The translations under genes and the position numbers were made by a program. The notes below the pieces were generated by a model, which did no database searches, was not told where the DNA came from, and was given only the letters and a program-made list of their open reading frames with translations. DNA of 64,000 nucleotides, taken from Mytilus californianus. Its lineage: Eukaryota; Mollusca; Bivalvia; Mytilida; Mytilidae. Shown here one piece after another: positions 12,613 to 24,969 of the stretch (the first letter of the stretch is position 1; the number at the start of each line of letters is the position of its first letter). The stretch spans positions 52,440,318 to 52,504,317 of the forward strand of contig NW_026262593.1 of the NCBI RefSeq assembly GCF_021869535.1. Direction: 5' to 3'.

Positions 12613-12881
12613 AATAATAAAACATGCGTTCCACGTTCAAACTGCACAAATGGAAACAGGATAATATATGTGTAATTCAAAATCAGATCTTTTGGTGAAT
12701 ACTAGGTAAATTTGATAATAATAATAATACACCATGACGCCATATTTACTGTATTCGTTTTTCTTATTTGATTTTATTTCCTTTAGCTAAATATTTTCAT
12801 TAAAAATAGTTAAAATAAGAAGGTTCCATTCACATAGACATAATTGGTGTCCAGGAAAATAACTGTATTTCACCACAACTT

Positions 12882-13064
12882 TCAGTGCGGTACTGGCACA
12901 ATAAAGGAAGATGCCCTGCAAATTTGCTGTTCTTTTGGTGGGTCATCATGGTCTCTTGCCCAGTCTTGAACTTCTCCACTGACGAATGTACCGAAAATTA
13001 TGGCACCAAATACTGTAAAACCTGCACAAACGTAAAATACATTTCTCCATTCTTCTTGAGTATT
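12882..13064 (-). CDS. SLC17-like gene exon 11 (stop)
   Basis: Residues 450-509 and [23 protein letters not shown], then TM12 and [14 protein letters not shown]. The C-terminal tail [14 protein letters not shown] is not conserved. Acceptor TTTTTGTTTTTCAG. Confidence 0.92.
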   Translation of the reverse strand, partial: NTQEEWRNVFYVCAGFTVFGAIIFGTFVSGEVQDWARDHDDPPKEQQICRASSFIVPVPH

Positions 13065-16000
13065 CTGAAAAACAAAAATAAGTTTAATGGCATACATTTC
13101 ACGGGATTGCTGTCTTATTACCCAAAACTAAATCAATTCATATGCATAATTTCAGGAATCGAAAACGTTTTTTTAACATTACAGCCGAACAGTTATTGCT
13201 ACCTATAGTCAAACCGTTTTATAGACTGGAGTGTGGCTGATACGTCTTTTTTTATGTTTTATGTAATGTATCTAGTTTTTTTTAACCAAATAGCTATATT
13301 TGATGGTTAACATGGCTCCTAAATGAACTGTTACGTAAAGTTATGTTAAGGCTGTGAGCTCAAACTAAAAACAGGATACCAGGGACAACACTTGTATAAT
13401 ATACATAAAAAGTGATTTGTATGTGTATATGAATAAAGACGAATTTGGTTAAACAATTATGGAATAACCGTTTCACAGATGATATCGGATATGTTCCTTA
13501 TGTCGTAACTACAATACCCTTCCCTTTTCACGAATATGACCTACCGAATTAAACTATTTACCGGATTTGTAATAACATAAGCAACAAGACGGGTGCCACA
13601 TGTGGAGTAGTATCTGCTTACACTTCCGGAGCATCTGAGATCACCCCTAGTTTTTTGGTGGGGTTCGTGTTGATTAGTCTTTAGTTTTCTATGTTGTGTC
13701 ATCTGTACTATTATTTGTCTATTTGTCTTTTTATTTGTGGCCATGGCGTTGTCAGTTTGTTTTCGATCTATGAATTTGACTGTCCCTCTGGTATCTTTCG
13801 TCCCTCTTTTATGCAACTGCAGTCCAATGACAAATTGTAACATGTTATTTGTCGGTTAATTGCATCATGACCAATACTTTAATTGGTGTTTTGCGTTTTG
13901 CATATGTAAACTACAGCTAAAATACAATACTTACATTCGGTGTTAAAGCACCTGCAACAATAGGAGCTATCATACCAGGAATTGTGGCAAACGTATTGGT
14001 TATACCAAACATAATTCCAGCATACCTGCAAAATATGAAGTTTCGGTCAACTAATAGTGTTTTTCTTAATGCAATGAACATATTTTGATTCTATCTCATT
14101 TGTAGATACATGAGGTCAGTTTCTGGATTGTTTTGAACAATTGTATATATTGTGTCCTATTTGAATTAATATTCACCAATTCCATTATAACAAAGATTTA
14201 AAATTCTATCTTAAATGTACGATATACAATCAACATCCGTATACTAAAAATGGGTATAAAAATTTTGTCAAGTAACCAAGACATTGTATTTGAGATATTG
14301 GTCTGGCAGATCAGTTAGAAATATGTTTTATTGTATTCATTATGAGTCATGGCTTTTCTGTTTTCTGTTAACATAACAAAATATTCGAGCAAATTTCAAG
14401 AACATCAGACTGAACGCATAACTATAACCCTATCCTTCGTGATCAGAAACTTTCATTATTGTACATTACGGTGTCTTTTCTAATGGAAATTAAGGATGTT
14501 CGTACCTCTCTTTACAAGCTTTTTAAAAGACTGTAATAAACTGATAGTATGTGAATAAAGGAACTTAAAACATGTTAAAAAGCAGAAAAAATTAAAGGTC
14601 TGTGTCCTTGATTATGAGATAAAATCAATTGAAATTTGGCGGGAAATGATTCCCTTTAGATTTTTCATACGTTTAACATTAGCACCTTTATCTTTCAAAA
14701 ACTATAAAAAATAACAAGGATTTTATAAGATTTTCAAAATTGGCTTTTTTAAACTATATGCTATAAAATTATGAAAAGAAAAGTAGGGTTAGCGGACTAA
14801 ATTTTTATTGGCTTTACATGGATAAAACTAGAGGATTCCGAATATCTGACAAAAAGTCAAAAACAAGAGTAACAAACATCCTTAAGGTTACAGCCGACAT
14901 GGGTTGGCAGAGGTGTAAGATAATTTCTTTGGAAGCGGGTGACAATCTGATTAAAGTTCCGGTGGTGGTGAATATTATTTGGCATATGGAACATTTATTT
15001 TATCTAATATATTTCGTGCAGCAAAATATTACATGCTTTGTAAATAAGTAGTGGGATTTTAACGCTCTAGCTAAAACGGTCGAAAGACATTATCCACCAA
15101 AGACACATTGTTCTGATCCGACTTCCCCTCTCCTGTTTTTGCTTGGCAAAGAAGCATCATGACCATTAAAAAGTTTAATTTGTCATGTTCTAAAATTGAG
15201 CCAACTATACCCCCAATCAAAACAGATATGCTACTTTGAAGGCAGATTCCAATAGCTTTTAAAAAATGAAGAATTGTATCACTCGAAGAAGGTCATACAC
15301 AATAAGGATAGCAGGAATTTCTTTAAAAAAAACAGGACAGTACCACATCAACCTGCTACAGCCGACTTCTTCGAAAAAAAAACAAACGTTCATACAAAGA
15401 CCAACAATGTATGATCCACAAGTACCTATGTAGTGTCGATTCCAAACGTTTTCTTCCTCACCATAAAACGTGAACAGACAATAAAAAACATGAACAGAAC
15501 AGATACCGATAGAATGACAAGGAAACTGAACAAGACAATACAAAAGCGTTACATTATTTGAAAAACCAGAGTCAAAATATACTCGGAACTAAAGGAAACT
15601 AGCCAATGCAGCTACAGCTGTAGACTGGTGTCCGATCGCAATATTCAGTATGTTACACATAATACCTGGAACGTAGTACCGGGAACCAGGATACTACAGC
15701 TGTTGTTTGGATAATGCCGATCAAGAAATATAACGGTGAAACCTACGCTATTTTTTTTAATAACTTGTCCTCTTTTGAAAATCATTTAATAGGTTGTATA
15801 ATGTTAGTTTTTTCCTTTTGCAATCTGGTTGTCCGAATATAATATATCAATTCAGATTCTGTTTACACAAAGTATAACAAATATACCGTACTCCAAGGTA
15901 CATTCAAAAAGGGGAAGACCATAAAAATTGACACAATCAAACGTTAGACTTCATTTATTTACTGGAACGAATGGAAAACATCTACCATATTCCTGACTTG

Positions 16001-19000
16001 GAAGAAAATGGTGTCTTAAACTGGTTTTATAGCTAGCTGAACCTCCCACTTGTATGACAGTTGTTTACAGTTCCGTTATATTAACAAAATTGGATGAGCA
16101 ACCGAAACAGATATAATATGTTAATGTGACAATAATTGGAATCCAGCAGCCAAAACTGTGCAAAAATACGTCACAGACATACAACACAATTGACCAAAAA
16201 AATCTAACAAAGAAGCGAACAAAAGGTAGTTGGAGTTGATAGTAGTTGACAAAAGTGCCAACAAAAAAGTTTTTGTAATTGATTGTATATACAGTTCTAG
16301 TATAAAGAATACACTTTCTCGATAAAGTACAAATTTCTATTTGAATAACTAAGTTTATTCATTCAACATTCATGTTTTGCAAGAATCTTTGTCATACACC
16401 TTTTTAAAAAAAATAATTCAATTGTATAAACTTACTTCGGAGCAAAATCGACATGATTTACTATATGTCCTGCTCTTACAAGACCAGAAAATCCAACCGC
16501 TAATGCTAAACACACAACTGCATACTGTCGGTTGTCACATGTTATAAATCCTGTGATAACAAGACTCCCACCAGTTCCAAAAAAAGCTAAAAAGAAAAAA
16601 GAAAAAAATATTTTTGGCAGGTTCTCTCCCTTGCAACATACAGGTATTTGAGTCCGAGCCAAATAGATAGAGGACAGGTAACCAGTCTTAGTTTATTTCA
16701 CACTACATGCAATTATTTTGTTTTAAAATAAAAGGATAACTGAAACTGAATCATACTGACCGTTGAAAGTAATTTATATTTTGCTTACCGTTATACCACA
16801 CTTAAGCTTCGTTTCTGGCATTGATAAATAAAAAAAATGAGATCTAAAGCAACAAATATGGCACGATATACACAGAGAACATTACGAAATATTCGTTATA
16901 AAATTTAGAGATCGAAATCCGAGGGCTGATATTGATTTTGAGTTGATAATCTATGATTTGCAAATTTTGTAATATATTGGGCACTATATAATGTTGCTAA
17001 AATAAGGAGATTTGGTAAGATTGCCAATGAGACAACTATCCACCCAAGTTCAAATGAAGGGGATGTAAGCAATTATAGGCAACCGTGCAGCGACAATGAG
17101 AAAAACCCATACAGGATAGTCGGCTATAAAAAATCAAAAGTAAAATGCCCCGATATAAAAAATATGAAACAATTCAATTGAGAAAACTAACGGCCAAATA
17201 AACATTCTACTATTATTCCCAAACAATACAGAAAAGAGTATTAGTATGTGAAACATTGTTACTAGTATGCAGAGCAGCAAGTCCACAGCACACAACTATG
17301 AAAAATTGACACTATATATATATATTGTTATACTTTAATCTAACACATTGAACAGATAACTTGTAATGTAGCTGGAATCCCATTTTCAGTTTATAAATTG
17401 CACTTTAACTTTGCTTATAACTTCTTTACAAAATTGACCACAAATTATTGGAAGTTGTATGTATTGTTTTGGTTTTCTTAGTGTGCTGTATTTTTGGTTT
17501 CGTAGGCTTTTTGTTTCAAGCGTACGCTTTTTCTAATATTCAAGAAGCTCGCTCTATAAGATCAATATAATAAGTCTTTATTACCTATAAGTTCAAACAA
17601 TCGCCTAGCAGCAGTCGTAGACAATATTCCTTTGGATCGTAAAATATCAGCAACTTGTCCACCAGCAAAAGCACCAAATGCCTGGCAAATATAAGGCACT
17701 GCAGACAATGCTCCGTTCTACAAATACACAGAAATTTAAGTAACAACTTCTAATTAAAAAAACATATTTTCAATTGTAACAGATACCAAACCATATGGTT
17801 TCCCATGCTTAATATACAAATAAGGAGATGTGTTATGATTGACAATGAGACAACTATCCACCAAATTTCAAATAAAGTGGATATAAGCAATTATAGGTCA
17901 CCGTACGGTCTTCAACAATGAGAAAAAAACCATACCATATAGTCGTCTATAAAAGGCCCCGACATGAAAATTAAGGCTGTTTCCAGCAGAAAATTCATAA
18001 ATACAGCGAAAAATTTACGTGATATTCAAAACAGAGTTAATAATTTAAATTTATATACAAATATGTCTACGTGAAGTAAAACCAAATGGATCTTTTGAAT
18101 AGAAATCTTAATGGTATAATGATAATTATAACCAGATTATTTTTAAATGGCAACTTGGCACTTCCTTACCTTTCTTGAAACAAATTGTCAGTTTTTTGTA
18201 TACTTCTTTTTTAGCCCAGATTATTTTGGGATCTATGTCATAGAAAAAATTAGGCAAACTAGAGCTGACGTTTGGAGAGCCAAAAGCATAAAAACCAAAA
18301 AGAGCCTTAATAGAACTATTCAATAAGATGATTTCAATTTTAGCAACCATGGGTTTAGAAGATCCTTTGTAAATCGATACTCTTTATCAGGAATATCCCG
18401 ATCGGGAAAAAAGTATAACAAAAATATCGAACTCCAGGGCAAATTCAAAAAGGGGAAGTCCATAAAAACTGACGAAATCAAACGCTATCAATCAACGAAA
18501 CAAGTGAAAAACAACTGCCATATTCTGACTTGGTACAGGCATTTTCAGAAGAAAATGGTGAGTTAAACATTGTTTTATAAAGCTAAAAAACGCAAGCTCT
18601 GAATAGTTGTATAAACTATCAGACACGAACACAATATTCCAGTGAAGCAGGAACATAAACACGTTAGACTATTCCCTTGACGGCGTTGTTCATGACAACG
18701 CAATCGTCCTGACAAGTCCCAAGATTGTTGAAAACGCTAAACAATACAGCAATTTGAAAACAGTTCTTGCTTCTTAGTTTTTTCATTGTATAATTTTGTA
18801 AACTGCTTCAAAACTTTCTAACTATATATGTATATGCTTTATGAAAACTTTTCTAAACCCGCAAATGTTCAAACCTTGCAGTAGATTTAATGAAATATTC
18901 CATAAAAGAGCTTTAAAATGAAATGTGAGAAAAGTAATTCCAGAATCAACATCCCATGCGGAAAAAATGACACGGGGTAACGACTTATGAATATAACTTG

Positions 19001-22000
19001 GAGACGGGTGGTACATGTGGAGCAGGATCTGCTTACCCTTCAGGGTTCGTGGTGGTCAGTTTTTGCATTTCAGTGTTGTGTTTTGTATACCGTTGTTTTG
19101 TCTTTTCGTCTTTTCTTTTTTTGCCATGACGTTGTCAGTTTATTTTCTACTTATGAGTTTAAATGTCCCTTTGGTATCTTTTGCCTCTCTTTGGCAGTGG
19201 ATAATCGAATATTAAATTTTTTAGAAGTAAGTGAATGTCATGTATGCAATTACAGATGCTTTCCAAACGCATAATCAAAGATAGATTGAGCAGATAAAAC
19301 AAATCGCTTACGAAAGTACTAATATAGAAATTAAAACATAACTTACGCTTTTTATATCAAATTTTAGCACTGTTTTCATAAAGGTAGGTAAGCTAGTCAA
19401 TAGTGTATAAAGCTGCCAGTTATTACACATATGGGCAACTACACATGCAAACAAAGCACGAGATTTAATTATTTCCTTCCATGGAGCCTTTCCAGACTGA
19501 AAAAGCAATAATAAATAATACATTAAAATCAAAATGAAATACGAATTTATTACTTTTCACAAACGCTTACTCAAAATATAGATTTCTATCATATCCAGTT
19601 AAAATCGTATATAAAAAAAAGAAAGCAAAAAAATATAAAGCATGGACAAATAATAAATGGAATGTATACTATGTTCAGTATAAGATTTAAAAAAAAAATC
19701 TGCCTTCAAAATTCTTCTCATTGTATTGACAACTTTTAAAAGTTTTTTTTGTCTCAAGCAAGTCTAAAAAAACGGGAATGCTATTATTTTTGTCTCAAGC
19801 AAGTTTAAAAAGGTGAATGATGTTATTTTTGATACTCTTTAGTTTTATGGACTGTTGTTTGTTTTATCAGTTTTACACCGCTTTTATTATTATTCGTATG
19901 TTATACAGAAATTATAAAGCACTTTAAAAAAGCGTTAATACAAGCAATTAAAGGTATGCACATATAAACGGTAGGATGTGCAGAAATAGATATTTGTTGT
20001 CACCCGTATGTGTGTATCATATTCAATGGTAGACTCAATATAGTTTTTCTCAGCCTCCGTTATGCGTGGATGTTCTGCAGGAGTATCAGCGGTCAGAACA
20101 AACCAAGCTATCACCCAAATGAATGTTAATCCTCCTGCAATGTTAAAAAAAGTATTAACAAAAATACCGATCTCCAAGGTAAATTAAAAAAGGGGGAAGT
20201 CCATAAAACCTTACAAAAACAAACTCTCGACTGTGTCATCCAACGGAACGAATGGAAAACAACTGTCATATTCCTAACTACCTAACGGTAACGACAAAAA
20301 AGATTTTGAAAAAAAAAACTATACAAGGATACCAAGTTTATAATTTAGTAGGATGAATGAAAGTTTAGTCTTTATAAGACTCATGAACTGTGCTCGATCA
20401 CAAAAAATTGATATGCCAAATCAATTAGAACGTTGACGAGCTTTGAAACCCCAAAACTTCCAAAATTGTGTGCTATATCTGGTTAAGGCCTTCAATGCCT
20501 GAAGCAAAACACCTTTAGTTAGTATTTCATATTATTATAAAGTTTATGAATTGTAAATTTATCCCCCCCCCTCATTGAAAATGACATTTCTTATCAACAC
20601 AGGAGTTCTGAATGAGTGTATTGTGACCAACAGTTGCATCGTTCCAATGGTTACAATTCTCACCAAAGATAACAGACAAATCATTAAATACTCCGGACAT
20701 ATGTTTTGTCTACACAAGACTCACACTTGCGTTCGAAGAAAATCAGTTAAAAGGCAAACTCATTTAGGAAAAAAATCTACGTTCACTTGTGGAGCTGGCT
20801 CTTCGTACTCTTTTAGAGCACCTGAGTAAACCCTCTATTTTTTTAGGGTTTGTGTTTCTTGGTCTGTGAAGTGTTTGTCGACTGTTGTTTGTCCTTTGCT
20901 TCCCCATTTTTAGGGGTACGTTGTTGTTTATTGTCTGTCGTTTTTCGACTTATGGTTTTTGATTGTCTCTTTGTAAATTTTTACCATTGCTATGGCAATT
21001 AGACGTGACGCGGAATTCGTTGACAAATCTAATTTGTTCGGATACACATCATTTTAAAAAAATGCAGTCCTATTTTTCTGTTGAAATCTTGAAATAATTT
21101 TGATAGAAAAATGTGATATTTCATACTTAAAGAATTTAATATATCTAAATAGATGATCATAAATATATTACCTGTGAGGTAAAATATAGAACCCCATCCA
21201 TTATCGAATCCATACTGGCAAAGGACACCGGATGTAGCAAAAGTTATGGTTGTACCAAACATAGTTCCTTTAATAATAGCATAAAATTCCGACAGATATG
21301 CAATGTATGAAGGCTTCGAATGTGCTAAAAATGTTATAACCAGCCAGTTTTCAGCGCCAGAAATTCAGTGGTTGTCGTTTTTTGTTGTATGTCATACTTG
21401 TGTTTCGTTTGTTGTTTTGTATATGATAAAATTGAGAATGGAAATGGGAATGTGTCAAAGAGACAACAACCCGACCATAGAGCAGACAACAGCCGAAGGC
21501 CACCAATGGTTCTTCAATGCAGCGATAAACTCCCGCACCCGAAGGAGTCCTTCAGCTGGCCCCTAAAGTTATGTCTTATGAGTTAAGTCTTTGGTTTTCT
21601 GATTTGAATTGCTTCACTTATTTTGTTGGGATCTTTTATAGCTTGCTATGTGGTATGGGTTTTTAAAATTTTTGAAGGCCGTACTGTATTATAGTTACTA
21701 ACCTCTACGTCATTTGGGTCTTTGGAGGATAGTTGTCTAATTGACAATCATACATCATCTCTGTATCTTATATATTTAATTTAGTTCACAGAACAATACT
21801 CAGAAAACTAAAGATTGAGAATCACGAACCCGGTAAACGTAGGTGCGCCGGAAAGAAAAGTAACTCCCGTACCACTAGTGTAAGCGTCGTGTTGATCAGT
21901 TAAAGTAAAAAAAAAGGTGACAAGTCCCATTAGGTGACGTCATAAATGAGGAATGATTGATGGACCTGTGAAACCTGCAGTAAATTAATCAATGAATTAT

Positions 22001-24936
22001 TGGTTCTTCAATTAAAAATTTAAAGGTCCTAACAACTAAACTCCACAGAGAACAAATAATTATAGCTATTGTATTTATTCAATGGGACAGCTCAGCTTGC
22101 AAAAGTTTAAAACTTTTACAATAACTCTTTAAAAATACCCCTTTTAAGAATATTTTAGTTACGAACTAAAACAGGTGAGTTACAGGTAAATATCAAATAC
22201 CAGTCCATAAGAGGACCCCCTAATCCTTAATGTTGTTTTAGTCTAATTATCAAATGTTGGAGAAAAGTGAACACACCGTATTTATTCAATGGGATAGCTC
22301 AATTTGCAAAAGTTTAAATGGAGAGGTAAACACCAATTGATTCTGAGGAAATGTTTCATTCCTTTAACAATACGTACCTATTTCCTTTCTCAAGCAGATT
22401 ATAGATATGATTAACATGAGATGTTGGGCATGCGTAAACAATACAGTAACCTATTTAAAAACCAAAAAATAAATATAAAGGGCATATACAGTCTTTTACA
22501 ATTGACTGATTGGTGTCTTTACAATATGTCAAATTTTAATTCACCCCGAGTCTATAAAACATTAGCACAAAATCAGAAACAATCAAAATCTGTCATTGAC
22601 ATCCAATTCCCCAAATAACGAAAAACAATAATATAGATATCTGTACTAGATTCCTAGCTTTGAACAGGCACATGAAAATGAGCCGGGGTTAAAGTAGGAT
22701 TTTTTTAAGATCTCAACTCTTTTTTAAAAAATTCGGATAAGTAAATTAACAAGGCATACATTACAGAACATAAAATAGAAACCAATACAGGAAACAACCC
22801 CGCTTTATTTCTGTTATAATGGTTTATTAAATACCAAAACTAACATAAAAGAACATATAATTCAAGCAATTCAGTGCAGGAAAAACCAATGAATCTCAAA
22901 TTATATTGTATTAAACAATTTTGTCCTACAAGTTAAGGTGCAGATTCTTTGCCTGCTATTAACAGAAATATATATAACAAAATGTTTGACATACCCATGT
23001 ATCCCACTGAAACCAGCTTACTGCTCTCTAAAGGTGGTGCCCAGCGTCCCCACATTGACTGAAGAGCGGGAAACACAGTACCCTGTATAGTGAAGAATTG
23101 ATTGATTGATTGATTGATTGGATGTTAAAAGTGCAAATTCGAAATACTTGTTCTGGTAAATACGTCCTCGGATTTGTGACTAAAATTATATATAATTGCT
23201 GTAAACATTTCCATTTCAAAGTGAAAACATTAGGGGTCAGTATATCATACTGATCATGCTGTGGAGATGAAAACCGACCACTCAAAATTAAAACCTGCAG
23301 TCGTAATCCCTCATCAATTATTCAAATTGCTGCTGGTCGTAGTTCCTATGATACTTATTGAATGTTCTGCGAATTTCGAAATTTTGCAAAATTAAACAAA
23401 AGAAACAACATACCGTCCCGAGCCCCACTATACTTGCTGCTGGCCGTTACTCTTATGATACTTACTGAGTGTTTTGCGAATTTCCGAACTTTGCAAAATT
23501 AAATAAACTTAAGATACAACATACCGTGCCGAGCCCTACTATAACTCTCATGACATATACCAGAATTACAGACGTTCTTGCGCAGACAGGAAGTAGGACC
23601 GTCGCTAGCCCTGATATTGCCATAGAAACACCGAATACACGTTTCCCGCCAAATTTGTCTGAAAACCATCCTGCTGGAATTTGTGTTACAATATATCCGT
23701 AGAAAAATGATGCTAGGATTGTAGATCTTAGGTCTTTATCCCAATCAAACTCTGCTCGCTAAAAAAAACAAATTAAGACAAAAGTGTATGAACCGTTAAT
23801 ATATTACATATTTACGATGTAACAATCACATCATTTTTGAGAACCATTTAAAAAGATTTTAACCAAAAAGTTAGCAAAATTTTCAAGTTGTGTAGAAACC
23901 GCTCTATTTTTGTAAGCTTGTAAATGCTGAACTTTAAATTAGGTCTCCTGAAGCGATTTGTTTCGTAAGATTGATGTTATCGTTTCGCGTTTCGTTTTTT
24001 AAAGCAACTTCGAATAAAAAAAAAAAAAACGAAAACAATCACGTGTTCAAAACTCTATAAATGAGCGATACAAAAAGTAAGATGAATATATTAAGAATTA
24101 AAAATAAATCAATTCCAAAAGAAAATTTGTATATGCTCATTAGTTATTTGTAGTGTAAAAGAAAAGAAAAAAAATCACTGATACACTCCTATTTTAAGCA
24201 GAGAAAATCACAGGCAGTTGTCTCTGAATTTTATTTTTACCTACATGTATATACTTTTATATGTTATATTAAAGTAAATAGGTAATTATTTTATATAGAG
24301 AAGTGCCTGCGGAAAAAAATATATAAAAGAAAAGTTCAGTTTTCTGTATGAGAGTCGTAGAACTCTTTTGGAAATAATATTTCTGTTTGTGTGGAACACT
24401 AAACTGAAAAGTGTCGAGATCAACATTAAAAGGCAGCATGCTTTACTTTAAAGTTAAATATTTGAAATATCTTTCTGAAGTATTCATTTCAACAAATTTG
24501 ATATCAAGATAACTGCTCGAAAATATGTACTAGCTTTATTTCGATCTTTCAGAAAGATCAGAATCAAGGAAAAGAAAAACGCGTAACAAATTGCCCAAGG
24601 TCAGCTTTTGCCATAGAAAAAGGAAATTTAAAATCTGCGAAAATAAACCACTTTAGTATGCATCTTTTCATACTTCTTTATTCATTTCTTTGTTACAAAA
24701 TTACAGTCATATAGACAGTACATGACGGTTAGTCGCTCTCAGTCGTAGAAAAAAACCTGAATTGGTATCAAAATAAAAGACAATTGTCGTTCTGATCAGA
24801 TTCTACATGCTTCACTAGTAACTCGACCAACTGTTTCTGACGACAGACAATTTTGTTAGTAATTGTGTAGCAACGTTTTGGAACGAGACATACAATTTGG
24901 TTTCATCTGTTCCATGCAATGACTTAAGTGCTCAGA

Positions 24937-24969
<33 letters not shown>

